A stretch of 20,309 nt of DNA from JBLHKE01 sp047619485 (GCA_047619485.1 JBLHKE010000038.1:1-20309); one strand, 5' to 3'; counted from the first letter of the stretch, positions 8,769 to 17,241 are shown. Notes: generated by a model from the letters alone, not told the origin. Numbers and translations are program-made.

Positions 8769-11138
8769 ATGAAATTCCTACCATCCTTACTCTTCGCCCT
8801 CCTCCTCCTCACCCGCGCAACGCTTGCCACCAACCTCGTCACCGGTACGTCTGCCGAGTTCTCCGGACCTGACGATCTCATGCTCGATCCGGCGACGAGC
8901 GTCATCGCGGTGAATACCTATGGCAGCGATACTTCGTTGGAAGTCAATGGCGTCACGTTCCAATCTGCGGGGCTAGTCGCCGGCACTGAAACAGTGAGCA
9001 ATGGGGGGGTCACCGTTACGACCACAGCCGGATTCCAAATCGACGGTTGGGTGAATGCTACCCCACCGGACTACACTGGCGCTGATGCGACCTCTACGGA
9101 CAATTTGGAACGAATCATGCACGACATCCGCTGGTCGCTCGGTAGCGGCGCCAACGGCCCCACTACAGTTAACATCGATGTCACTGGCTTGACCGACGGG
9201 ACACTCTACAACGTGCAGCTGCTCTTCGGTGAAAATGGAGCTGCGGCCAACCGCCGCTGGGACATCGCTGTCGATGGTGTGCTTGCCATCGATGACTGGA
9301 CTTCGAACGGAGACGGCGGAACCTCGTCACTCAATCACGGCTATGCCTACTCGGCGGACTTCGATCCGGGTGTTGATGGCACACTCAACATCATCATGGG
9401 GACTGATCCTTTTCCGGCGGATCCCAACAACACCGCGGCGGGTGCTGCCCCCCCGGAAGATCACAACCCGATCCTACAGGCCGTGATCATCCATCGCGCC
9501 GCGGGACCTACTGCACCAACCGAAATCCTCGTCGACAACGACAAGTTCCTGCCAAGCGCCCCAACCGGAAGCGTCATTGGCCTGCTCTCGTCGGTCGACT
9601 CGAACCCGCTCGACACCCATAGCTACACCCTCATCGCCGGCGCTGGCGACACGGACAATAGCTTGTTCCAATTGAACGCGACAGAACTACAAACGAATTC
9701 TGATTTTTCTGCGGCAGCCGACGGGACGACTTTCTCGATCCGGGTGCGTAGTACTGACAACGGCGGTCTATCGTTTGAACAGACCCTCACGCTGACCACT
9801 GGGGACGACACCGATCTCGATCGACTCGCGGATACTTGGGAGATGACCTTCCGCCCCAATCCTGGCGATCTCGGCGATCTCACCGGGCTCAAGAGCGGTC
9901 CTGGGCCTGGGCGAGATTCCGGCGATTTTGACAATGACGGCTCCCCCGATCTCGAAGAGTTCGCCAACGAGACCGACCCCACTGACCAGGACTCTGACGA
10001 CGACGGATCTCGGGACGATCAGGAGGTCGCCAACATGACCGATCCGAACGATGACGACAGTGACGACGACGGACTCAACGACGGTGATGAGGCCACCGCC
10101 ACGTCTGATCCTAACAATCCCGATACTGATGGCGACACGATCCCGGACGGCCTCGAAGTCACCAACGGAACGAGCCCGATCTTGGCAGACTCGGACGAAG
10201 ACGGCGTCAACGACAACCTCGACTTCGCGCCACTGGACCCCAAAATATCCTCCGCCACTACGGTGTTCGTAGGAGAGATCATCGAATTCAACGGTCCAGA
10301 CGACCTGAACCTCGATCCGACCAAATCCGTGATCGCCGTCAGCCTGTCCTCGGATTTCGACCTCGATGTCAACGGGGTGACATTCCTCGGCGATGGCATC
10401 GCAGCCGGATCCGGTAGCGCCACCAGTGGTGACGTCACCGTGACGACCACCGCGGCCAACCAGATCACTGCCTGGGCCACGCCACCGACTTTCACTGGTG
10501 CTGATGCCACCTCGACGGACAACCTCGAGACGATCATGACCGGCATCCGCTACGAGACCGCCCCGGCTCCGGTAGCGGTGGATATCTCCGGCCTCACGGT
10601 CGGAGCTTCCTACGAGATTCAGCTGCTAGTGAACGAGGGAGCCAACCACAACCGCCAGTGGGACATCGGCGTCGGCGGCGAGTTGGTGGTCGACAACTTT
10701 ACCTCAGAAGGTTTCGAGAGCGTCCAGACATGGACTGCCGAAAACAGCTTTGCCTACGTGGGCGAGTTCAATGCTCCGCCCGGTGGCATTCTGAATATCG
10801 TCATGCAACAACACATCGGTGGGCTAGACCCGCGCGGTGCCGACAACAACCCGATCCTACAAGCCGTCATCGTCCACCGGGTCGCCGATGCGGCGCCGCC
10901 GAAGATCATCTCTCTTGTCCAAGATTCAGAATCCGGACTGTGGACCCTGACTTGGGAATCGAATCCAGGAACCAACTACGCGCTCGATTACTCCATTGAC
11001 CTGCAAAGCATCAATGGCGGGAGCACTTGGATCGAGATCGAAGACACGATCAGCGCGACGGCCGAGACGACCACCTTCGAGGATCCGTTCGACCGCGCCC
11101 CGTTTCGGGGGTTCTACCGCCTGCGAACCCCGGAGTAG
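8769..11138 (+). CDS. Secreted protein with two malectin-like domains, cadherin-like domain and thrombospondin-3 repeats
   Basis: The 789-residue protein starts with a signal peptide (MKFLPSLLFALLLLTRATLA). Residues about 21-243 are a malectin-like domain almost the same as the one at 3671-4480 (STDNLERIMHDIRWSL, GENGAAANRRWDI). Residues about 247-345 look cadherin-like (HSYTLIAGAGDTDNSLFQL, GTTFSIRVRSTDNGG). Residues about 347-490 are calcium-binding thrombospondin type 3 repeats rich in DxDxDG loops (DNDGSPDLEEF, DSDDDGLNDGDE, DSDEDGVNDNLD). A second, more divergent malectin-like domain (about 494-705) has FNGPDDLNLDP, STDNLETIMTGIRY and HNRQWDIGVGGELVVDNF. The C-terminal 80 residues (WTLTWESNPGTNYALDYS ... 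FRGFYRLRTPE) look like a beta-sandwich tail typical of secreted verrucomicrobial proteins. It lacks a PEP-CTERM signal. It is probably a surface or matrix protein that binds sugar, which is inferred from the fold resemblance only. Confidence 0.9.
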   Translation: MKFLPSLLFALLLLTRATLATNLVTGTSAEFSGPDDLMLDPATSVIAVNTYGSDTSLEVNGVTFQSAGLVAGTETVSNGGVTVTTTAGFQIDGWVNATPPDYTGADATSTDNLERIMHDIRWSLGSGANGPTTVNIDVTGLTDGTLYNVQLLFGENGAAANRRWDIAVDGVLAIDDWTSNGDGGTSSLNHGYAYSADFDPGVDGTLNIIMGTDPFPADPNNTAAGAAPPEDHNPILQAVIIHRAAGPTAPTEILVDNDKFLPSAPTGSVIGLLSSVDSNPLDTHSYTLIAGAGDTDNSLFQLNATELQTNSDFSAAADGTTFSIRVRSTDNGGLSFEQTLTLTTGDDTDLDRLADTWEMTFRPNPGDLGDLTGLKSGPGPGRDSGDFDNDGSPDLEEFANETDPTDQDSDDDGSRDDQEVANMTDPNDDDSDDDGLNDGDEATATSDPNNPDTDGDTIPDGLEVTNGTSPILADSDEDGVNDNLDFAPLDPKISSATTVFVGEIIEFNGPDDLNLDPTKSVIAVSLSSDFDLDVNGVTFLGDGIAAGSGSATSGDVTVTTTAANQITAWATPPTFTGADATSTDNLETIMTGIRYETAPAPVAVDISGLTVGASYEIQLLVNEGANHNRQWDIGVGGELVVDNFTSEGFESVQTWTAENSFAYVGEFNAPPGGILNIVMQQHIGGLDPRGADNNPILQAVIVHRVADAAPPKIISLVQDSESGLWTLTWESNPGTNYALDYSIDLQSINGGSTWIEIEDTISATAETTTFEDPFDRAPFRGFYRLRTPE
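9802..10245 (+). repeat. Thrombospondin type 3 / calcium-loop repeat region
   Basis: This in-gene stretch encodes a run of aspartate-rich calcium-binding loops (DSDDDG, DTDGDTIPDG, DSDEDG) with degenerate DNA repeats of GACGACGGA type. It is protein-level repetition and likely forms a rigid calcium-stabilised spacer between the two malectin-like domains. Confidence 0.75.
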
Positions 11139-11174
11139 TAGTAGACGAACGGAGGCGAGAGGGAAGATAGAGCA
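11105..11174 (+). other. Spacer note: no feature assigned in reverse range
   Basis: Placeholder without annotation value; the terminator that belongs here is the next entry (11174-11205). Confidence 0.
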
Positions 11175-11205
11175 TCCGCTAATGCAGGCGGATTTGTCTA
11201 TTTTT
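11174..11205 (+). terminator. Probable Rho-independent terminator
   Basis: ATCCGC (11174-11179) pairs with GCGGAT (11188-11193) across an 8-base loop and is followed by TTGTCTATTTTT. It lies 36 bases after the stop of the two-domain surface protein and before the DUF1501 gene. The stem is short but the T-rich tail fits. Confidence 0.55.
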
Positions 11206-11285
11206 CTCGTGCGATTTTCTGGTATCTTAACGGTTAGCAAGTGAGATTACTGACATCTCTGCAACATCCAGCCAGCCAAACTCCT

Positions 11286-12587
11286 ATGAAAACCTCCCTG
11301 AACCAGTTCGACGATCCATCTCGCCGCCAATTCATGTCGGGCGTCGCCAAGACCTTCCTCGGCGTCGGCCTGCTACCTGGCGCTTCAGCATTCGCTGCTG
11401 GAGGTGAAGACAGGGGCATTCCGCTGCGCAGCCGCCCGGCCAAAAAAATCATCTACCTCTACATGTCCGGCGGCATGTCGCACCTCGACACCTTCGACCC
11501 GAAACCGGAGGCCGACGCAGCCATCCGTGGCAACCTCTCCGCGATCAAAACCAAGGCCGACGGAGTGCGCATCAGCGAATATCTGCCAAGGCTCGCCCGC
11601 CACATGGACAAGGCAGTCGTGGTCAACTCACTCTATTCCCGCACCGGTGCTCACGAACAGGGGCAGTACCTGATGCGCACCAACTACGAGAAGCGCGGCA
11701 CCATCAAGCACCCGCACATGGGAGCGTGGCTGCTCAAGTATCAGGATCGTATCAACCCGCAGCTGCCAGGCTTCGTCGCGATCAACAGCGGCAGCAAGAA
11801 CGTCGGCTCCGGTTTCTTCGGATCGGCCTACGCACCACTCGTCATCGGCAGACCAGATGCCGGTTTGCAGAACAGCGCCCACGCCAAGAACACCGACGCC
11901 TCGACCTTCGAGCGGCGCCGCAAACTCGCCACGCAACTGGACCAGGACTTCCGCAACAAATACCAGGACAAGGACGCCGCCGCCTACACGACGATGTATG
12001 ACGAGGCCGTCACCCTGATGAAGAGCCGCGACCTCGACGCCTTCGATCTTTCGAAAGAGACCCAAGAGATGCGCGACCTCTACGGCTCGCACTCCTTCGG
12101 CCAGGGCTGCCTTCTCGCACGCCGGCTCTCCGAGAGCGGCGTGCGCTCAGTCGAAGTCCAGATGGGCGGCTGGGACACCCACCAGGAAAATTTCGAACGC
12201 GTCGCGCAAAACACCGCGATCCTCGACCAGGCGATGTCGGCACTGCTCGGCGACCTCTCAACCCGCGGGCTCCTCGACGAGACGCTCATCGTCCTCACCA
12301 CCGAGTTCGGCCGCACCCCGAACATCAACCAGAACAACGGCCGCGATCACTACCCGAAAGCCTTCTCCGCAGTCCTCGCTGGCGGTGGGGTCAAAGGCGG
12401 CACAGTCTACGGCAAGACCGACGAGAACGGCACCAAACCGATCGAAGACGCTATCAAGGTCAGCGACTTCAACGCCACCATCGCCTACGGCCTCGGCCTG
12501 CCACTCGACCAGAGGCTGTTCTCACCGAGCGCCCGACCGTTCACCGTCGCGCACAAGGGAACGCCCGCCACCAAGCTCTTCACCTAG
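11286..12587 (+). CDS. DUF1501 family protein with Tat signal
   Basis: The 433-residue protein begins with a twin-arginine signal (PSRRQFMSG, arginines 13-14, then a hydrophobic stretch ending near ASAFAA), so it should be exported folded. The rest is a DUF1501 domain, a sulfatase/alkaline-phosphatase-like fold abundant in Planctomycetes and Verrucomicrobia; landmarks are IIYLYMSGGMSHLDTFDPK, SGVRSVEVQMGGWDTHQENF and TTEFGRTPNINQNNGRDHY. The biochemical function of the family is not established. The frame extends upstream to a GTG at 11241, but the ATG at 11286 places the Tat motif correctly, so I chose it. The next gene (DUF1549/DUF1553) starts 20 bases downstream and the two families are habitual neighbours, so they are almost certainly co-transcribed and work together at the envelope. 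The order here, DUF1501 first, is the less usual one in my recollection. Confidence 0.93.
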   Translation: MKTSLNQFDDPSRRQFMSGVAKTFLGVGLLPGASAFAAGGEDRGIPLRSRPAKKIIYLYMSGGMSHLDTFDPKPEADAAIRGNLSAIKTKADGVRISEYLPRLARHMDKAVVVNSLYSRTGAHEQGQYLMRTNYEKRGTIKHPHMGAWLLKYQDRINPQLPGFVAINSGSKNVGSGFFGSAYAPLVIGRPDAGLQNSAHAKNTDASTFERRRKLATQLDQDFRNKYQDKDAAAYTTMYDEAVTLMKSRDLDAFDLSKETQEMRDLYGSHSFGQGCLLARRLSESGVRSVEVQMGGWDTHQENFERVAQNTAILDQAMSALLGDLSTRGLLDETLIVLTTEFGRTPNINQNNGRDHYPKAFSAVLAGGGVKGGTVYGKTDENGTKPIEDAIKVSDFNATIAYGLGLPLDQRLFSPSARPFTVAHKGTPATKLFT

Positions 12588-12607
12588 TCTCCGACCGATC
12601 CTCTGCC

Positions 12608-14914
12608 ATGAAGCTCTCGAACACACTCCTGCTGACTCTCACACTCACCTGCGCCCTCAGCGCACCCGCGTCCGCCGCCGACCTCAATAAGTCGGCCGCG
12701 CAGATCGATGTCCTCATCGAGAAAAACCACGCGCCCAACGACGTCGAACCAAACCCGATCACCAGCGACGGGACCTTCGTCCGCCGCGCCTACCTCGACA
12801 TCACCGGCCGCATCCCGACCGCCGACGAGACACGCGCCTTCCTCGGCTCGATGGAGCCCGGCAAGCGTGCCGACCTCATCGACCAGTTGCTCGACTCCGA
12901 CGGCTACGTCAGCCACCAGTTCAATTACTGGGCAGACATCCTGCGCGTCAGCTCGCGCATGAATGGCCAGGGTCCACAGAACGGCGCGGCCTACATCAAA
13001 TGGGTCAAAGACTCGATCCGCGAGAACATGCCCTACGACAAATTCGTCACCGAGCTCATCACCGCCGAGGGCATGGTCGACGAGAACGGCGCCGCCGGAT
13101 TCTACCTGCGCGACCGCGGCATGCCGCTCGACCACCTCGCCACCACCGTGCAGGTATTTCTGGGAACACAGATGGTTTGTGCGCAGTGTCATGATCACCC
13201 ATTCGACGAGTGGACGCAGATGAATTACTTCGAGCTGGCCGCCTTCAGCCAACCGATGGACGTCGTCCGCAATCCGCCGAGCGTGACCAAAACGATCACG
13301 ATGGTGAACAAGGAAGTCAGCGAGAAGCGGATGGCAATCCAGCGCCAGCGGAACGAAGACAAACGCAACAAGAAGAAACGCGACGGCAAGAAGGACGACA
13401 AAGCCTACCGACAGCTCAGCAACGATGCGCGCGCCACCACCCGCGCCCTAAGCCAGATTAGCTACAACTTCCGCAACTCCGTCATCGGCGAGACCAAGAA
13501 GACGCTCAAACTGCCGCACGACTACCAGTACAACGACGCCGAACCCGGCGATATCATCAGCCCACTCACCCCGTTCGGAGACAAGATCACCGTCGCCGAG
13601 GGCGAGAGCCGCATCCAGGCCTACGCCAAATGGATGACTGCCACCACCAACCCGCGCTTCACCAAGACCATCGCCAACCGCCTGTGGAAACGCGTCATGG
13701 GCATCGGCCTGATCGAACCCGTCGACAACATCCGCGAGGACACCGAAGCCTCGAATCCAGAGTTGATGGCCTATTTGGAGAAACTCCTCATCAGCCTCGA
13801 CTACGACCTAAAGGCCTACTACCGCGTGCTCTACAACACCAGGACCTACCAGCGCGAAGCGCAATCGGCTGATCTCCTGACCAAGTATTACTACCCCGGC
13901 CCGCGCCTGCGCCGCATGAGCGCCGAACAGATCTGGGACTCGCTCATCACACTGGTGCGCCCCGAGACAGACACCGCCACCGATCCGCGCAGCCAGAGTT
14001 ACGCTCAAAACGACACGCGCATCAAAGCCTGGAAACGCCTTGATTCGCAATCGCCCATAGCCCTCCTGAAACGCCAGAAGGAACTCGCCGAATTTACCAA
14101 GAATGCCGACACCCGCCTCGACCAGATGCGCACTGAGATCGAGAAGGCGATCTCGTCGAAGAACGCGAAGCGCGCCGAGGCACTCGGCCAGCAAGTGGTG
14201 AAATTCAATCAGGAAGCGACCATAGAATACGCCCGCCTGACCTACTGGGATCTCGATTCATTCAAGAACAACTACTTCCAGACGCCCTACCGAAACGTCC
14301 CTCGAACGCTGTTCCGCCAACTGAAGACCGCCTTCCCGAAAGCGAAATTCCCAGACGACAGGAAAGCATTCCAAATCGTTGCGAGCAACTCGATGATGAT
14401 GTCAGGAGGCAATGCCAAAGACAAAAAGAAAAACCAGATGCGCGAGGAGATGGCCCGCCTCAAAAAGCAGCTGGGCAAAGAGGAGTTCAAGAAATTGGAG
14501 CGCCAGCGCAGCGCGATCCAGCGGCTCAAGGGCGGCAGCTACGTGCGCGCCTCAGAGCTCAGCAGCCCGGCACCCGACGGTCACTTCCTGCGCACCTTCG
14601 GCCAGAGCGATCGCCAACTCATCGAAAACGCCGACGACCAAGCCTCCGTTCCACAGAGCCTCGCCCTGATGAACGGCCCACTGTTCGGCGCCATTGCCGA
14701 TCCGTTTTCAGTCATCTCCATGGACGCCAGCAAGGCAGCCGACAGGAACGAAGTCATCGACTCGATCTATCTGAGCATGCTCGCACGCAAGGCCACCGAC
14801 AAAGAGCGCTCGCTGTTGAGCACCGAGTTCGACCACTCGCAACACCGCAGCGAAGCGATCCGCAGCGTCATCTGGGCAGTCCTCAACACCCAGCAATTCA
14901 TCTTCATCGAGTAA
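12608..14914 (+). CDS. DUF1549/DUF1553 (PSD1-type) exported protein with CxxCH motif
   Basis: The 768-residue protein has a signal peptide (MKLSNTLLLTLTLTCALSAPASA). The N-terminal DUF1549 region (about 30-225) includes FVRRAYLDITGRIPTADE and ends with CAQCHDHPFDEWTQ (C191, C194, H195), a CxxCH motif that could attach heme c or bind metal. A lysine/arginine-rich linker follows (about 235-265; KRNKKKRDGKKDDK). DUF1553 starts near 335 (YAKWMTATTNPRFTKTIANRLWKR) and runs to the C-terminus (LARKATDKERSLL ... VIWAVLNTQQFIF). A second charged segment sits near 600-635 (KDKKKNQMREEMARLKKQL), possibly coiled coil. No separate cytochrome domain precedes DUF1549, unlike longer family members. The family's function is unknown; co-occurrence with DUF1501 suggests a joint envelope process. 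It is the second gene of that pair. Confidence 0.93.
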   Translation: MKLSNTLLLTLTLTCALSAPASAADLNKSAAQIDVLIEKNHAPNDVEPNPITSDGTFVRRAYLDITGRIPTADETRAFLGSMEPGKRADLIDQLLDSDGYVSHQFNYWADILRVSSRMNGQGPQNGAAYIKWVKDSIRENMPYDKFVTELITAEGMVDENGAAGFYLRDRGMPLDHLATTVQVFLGTQMVCAQCHDHPFDEWTQMNYFELAAFSQPMDVVRNPPSVTKTITMVNKEVSEKRMAIQRQRNEDKRNKKKRDGKKDDKAYRQLSNDARATTRALSQISYNFRNSVIGETKKTLKLPHDYQYNDAEPGDIISPLTPFGDKITVAEGESRIQAYAKWMTATTNPRFTKTIANRLWKRVMGIGLIEPVDNIREDTEASNPELMAYLEKLLISLDYDLKAYYRVLYNTRTYQREAQSADLLTKYYYPGPRLRRMSAEQIWDSLITLVRPETDTATDPRSQSYAQNDTRIKAWKRLDSQSPIALLKRQKELAEFTKNADTRLDQMRTEIEKAISSKNAKRAEALGQQVVKFNQEATIEYARLTYWDLDSFKNNYFQTPYRNVPRTLFRQLKTAFPKAKFPDDRKAFQIVASNSMMMSGGNAKDKKKNQMREEMARLKKQLGKEEFKKLERQRSAIQRLKGGSYVRASELSSPAPDGHFLRTFGQSDRQLIENADDQASVPQSLALMNGPLFGAIADPFSVISMDASKAADRNEVIDSIYLSMLARKATDKERSLLSTEFDHSQHRSEAIRSVIWAVLNTQQFIFIE

Positions 14915-14944
14915 CCCCGTAGCGGAGACCTCCGCCCACCAACT

Positions 14945-14975
14945 GTAACTTCGATTTTATTGGAGTCGAAGTTAC
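14945..14975. repeat. Palindromic repeat, copy 1 (GTAACTTCGA / TCGAAGTTAC)
   Basis: A perfect 10-bp inverted repeat (14945-14954 and 14966-14975) with an 11-base loop TTTTATTGGAG lies between convergent genes. The sequence GTAACTTCGATTTTA ... TCGAAGTTACGTC recurs at 18288-18314. It could act as a two-way terminator or be a dispersed small repeat; it lacks a T-tract. Confidence 0.6.
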
Positions 14976-14977
14976 GT

Positions 14978-15140
14978 CTACGCCACCTGCTCACGCACCA
15001 TGCCTAGAAATTCATCAAAGGTGCAGTCGGGCGCGATCTAGGCGTCAGCAAACCGTCGCCCGAATTCCTGCTCGAGCGCGACCGTCAACGAAAACACCTC
15101 GAGCGCATCATCCACCCAACAATCAGCACCCACACAGCTC
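14978..15140 (-). pseudogene. Acyl-carrier-protein-like remnant with in-frame TAG
   Basis: Translated on the minus strand up to the stop at 14978-14980, this stretch reads ...GADCWVDDALEVFSLTVALE, QEFGRRFADA, a TAG at 15038-15040, then IAPDCTFDEFLGMVREQVA. The spacing of DALE, ALEQEFG, FAD, IAPD and TF..FL fits the second half of an acyl carrier protein (phosphopantetheine-binding) domain. The expected DSLD attachment site is distorted to DCWVDD, the first half of the domain is missing and a stop interrupts it, so it is read as decayed. It abuts the end of the amidase gene and no fatty-acid or polyketide genes are nearby. This is recognition by eye only. Confidence 0.5.
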
Positions 15141-15857
15141 CTACCGCAGCTGCCGACGGTATCTCTCGATCTTCGCCTTGAACGCCGCCCACTTGCGACC
15201 GGGCTTGCCACCGTCCATCAGCAGGTGCGGGCAGCTCTTGTGCCCGAGGTCTTTGCCATCACTGTAACGAATCATACGCCAGTGCTGGTGCGGTACCACC
15301 CGACTGATCGGGAGGTTGTATTCCTTCATCATCACCGCCACGAAGCGCGCCGTCCGGTCCATCGTGCGCGACCAGCTACCGTCGGGGTTCTCACACATCT
15401 CCACCCCCACCGACTTGCGGTTTCCTGGCCCGTTGTAATCCGCGTGCTCCCCCGTCTCGTTGCACGGCAAGCTCTGGTAGATCGTCCCGTCATCCACAGT
15501 GAAATGCCACGCTAGGTAACCGAGCGAGTTGTGCGTCGATTTGTGATTGCCCGTGTAGAGCCCGCGCGCGTGCGCCCGCGCATTCGCGCCACGCACCTGG
15601 TTGTAAGTCGAGTGCACCGTGATGTAAGTCGGCCGCATCCGCGCCATCCGCTTGCGTGCATACTTGCCGGCCGGGATCATCAGGCTACGGTTGATCGCCA
15701 GATCGCTCCAGCGCGACGGGATCGACGGCGTCGGTGCCACGCGCCCGAGTTTGGCACCACCACCGCCCGGACGGGAACCTCCAGAGGACTGACTATTACA
15801 GCAGACGAGCGCCAGGCATGCCGCACTCAGGAACGAAAGCATCAGTGGTATCTTCAT
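15141..15857 (-). CDS. Exported N-acetylmuramoyl-L-alanine amidase (Amidase_2 family)
   Basis: The 238-residue protein starts with a signal sequence (MKIPLMLSFLSAACLALVCC); two cysteines at 19-20 suggest a lipoprotein, although the lipobox (LALVC) is imperfect. A glycine/serine-rich linker follows. From about residue 75 it matches the zinc amidase (AmpD/PGRP-like) fold: ITVHSTYN (H82, first zinc ligand), a substrate strand AWHFTVDDGTIYQSLP, GNRKSVGVEMCE, and the second ligand region VVPHQHW (H190 or H192) with KSCPHLL near 207-213. These enzymes cut the bond between N-acetylmuramic acid and the L-alanine of the peptide in cell-wall peptidoglycan. The size is typical for a single-domain secreted amidase. 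The next gene upstream on the same strand (PEP-mutase-like) ends 28 bases before its start, so co-transcription is possible without an obvious functional link. Confidence 0.88.
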   Translation of the reverse strand: MKIPLMLSFLSAACLALVCCNSQSSGGSRPGGGGAKLGRVAPTPSIPSRWSDLAINRSLMIPAGKYARKRMARMRPTYITVHSTYNQVRGANARAHARGLYTGNHKSTHNSLGYLAWHFTVDDGTIYQSLPCNETGEHADYNGPGNRKSVGVEMCENPDGSWSRTMDRTARFVAVMMKEYNLPISRVVPHQHWRMIRYSDGKDLGHKSCPHLLMDGGKPGRKWAAFKAKIERYRRQLR

Positions 15858-15885
15858 AATTTTTTCTGATGGATCGACGGCTTGC

Positions 15886-17241
15886 TCACCCCTTGATCAA
15901 GTCCAATAATTCTGCCACCGGGAGGATCTCGCCCTCGATCTTAGCCGAACGCCCCTCGAGCAAGATCGACTCCGCCGTCCGCAACATCGCTGGGTAAGCG
16001 CTGCGCAACAGGTGGTTCGCATACGCTACACCGCGGATGCCGGTCACTACCAGCTCCGCTTCAGTCGCGCTTGAAAACGTGGTCGGCACCACAAAAAACG
16101 GCACGCGATCCGGCAGATCTTTCGCCCAGGAACAAAACTCTTCGATCTCCCCGAGATCCTCGCGCGTGCTGTGGATCACCAGGCCATCCGCCCCCGCCGC
16201 GATGTAGGCTTCCGCACGCGCGAGCGCGTCGCGCAGCCCGGCACCGACCGCAAAGCTCTCCAGACGTACAATGACCATGAAGTCTTCCGTGATCTGCGCC
16301 TGCTTCCCTGCCCGAATTTTGCTCTCCATCACCTCCACCGGCTCGAGGAAATCGGATCCTAACACGCTCCGATCGTCGATCACCGCGGCCGAGATCCCAT
16401 GCCTCTCCAGCGATCGGACGAGCGCCACGAAATGCTCCGGCTCACCGCCGCAATCCGCATCGTAGATCACCGGCTTCGTCGTCACCGCCAAGATCTGGTT
16501 GATCGTCTGCGCGCGCGATGTCCGGTCGACCGAGCCATCGCCAAAACTCCCCTTCGCCGCAGAGTCGGTCAGGCTATTCAACCAGATGCCGTCAAACTCA
16601 CGCGCACCGCCATCCGCCTGCACCCGCATGTTCTCGACCACCAGTGCCGAGATCCCATTGTGTGCCTCCATGAACTTCACGCATGCCTTCGCATCCAACA
16701 GACGTCGTAACAATCCGAGGCGCCGAGCCGGGGTCGTGCCAATCTCGCGCTGGCGTTGATTTAACATCGTCGACGAGATCCCGTCGGTGTATTCCGGCTC
16801 GATCAACTCGCCCCCCCACTCGGCCAGAACCTCGATCACCCGCAGGCGCGTCCCGGCCTGCACTCCGACCTTCCAGTCGTCGCCATGCACCACGTAGCGC
16901 GGCTTCAAGGCGCGCAGGTTGGCAGTGTAGTCGAGAGTCTCCTGCGGGATCACCCGCGACACACCTTTGATGCTCTCGATGATCACCCGTCGATTTTCAA
17001 AATCCAGACAGGGCAGGCGTTTGTAACCGGCCATCGCCCGGTCGGTCAGTAGCCCAATCACGACATCGCCGTAGCTGCGCGCCACCTTGATTACATTCAA
17101 ATGACCCGGATGGATCAGATCCGCACTCATCCCAACGTAGATGAGGGGGCGCACAGATACGTCCGTATCGCCCTGCGGTACCCGCTCTCCTCCAGAAACA
17201 GTCAACCTATTGAGGCTGGAAATTTTAATCGTTTTAGACAA
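15886..17241 (-). CDS. Cytidylyltransferase fused to divergent PEP-mutase-superfamily domain
   Basis: The 451-residue protein has an N-terminal nucleotidyltransferase domain (about 32-160) with the HPGH nucleotide-binding motif (44-47), GLLTDRAMAGYKR and YVVHGDDWK. From about 175 it follows the isocitrate-lyase/PEP-mutase fold (FDGIWLNSLTDSAAKG, YDADCGGEPEHF at 260-271, RLESFAVGAGLRDALARAEAY, GADGLVIHS). The same fusion occurs in phosphonate producers, where PEP mutase makes phosphonopyruvate and the partner domain activates a phosphonate with CTP. Here the hallmark EDKX5NS is replaced by DDRSVLGSDF (289-298), so true PEP mutase activity is doubtful. No decarboxylase or other phosphonate gene is next to it. 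The start is the TTG at 17241, without a clear Shine-Dalgarno; a GTG at 17154 is an alternative that keeps the HPGH motif. The protein appears cytoplasmic. Confidence 0.85.
   Translation of the reverse strand: MSKTIKISSLNRLTVSGGERVPQGDTDVSVRPLIYVGMSADLIHPGHLNVIKVARSYGDVVIGLLTDRAMAGYKRLPCLDFENRRVIIESIKGVSRVIPQETLDYTANLRALKPRYVVHGDDWKVGVQAGTRLRVIEVLAEWGGELIEPEYTDGISSTMLNQRQREIGTTPARRLGLLRRLLDAKACVKFMEAHNGISALVVENMRVQADGGAREFDGIWLNSLTDSAAKGSFGDGSVDRTSRAQTINQILAVTTKPVIYDADCGGEPEHFVALVRSLERHGISAAVIDDRSVLGSDFLEPVEVMESKIRAGKQAQITEDFMVIVRLESFAVGAGLRDALARAEAYIAAGADGLVIHSTREDLGEIEEFCSWAKDLPDRVPFFVVPTTFSSATEAELVVTGIRGVAYANHLLRSAYPAMLRTAESILLEGRSAKIEGEILPVAELLDLIKG

Noticed and set aside
9802..10245. Repetitive DNA that could suggest a CRISPR or satellite
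   Set aside because: The repeats are irregular, in frame, and encode thrombospondin-3 calcium loops.
11105..11174. Entry with reversed coordinates (11174 to 11105) in the feature list
   Set aside because: It carries no annotation and has zero confidence; disregard it. The terminator at 11174-11205 is the intended feature.
11241..11285. GTG start 45 bases upstream for the DUF1501 gene
   Set aside because: It would put 15 unlikely residues before the Tat signal; the ATG at 11286 gives a standard twin-arginine leader.
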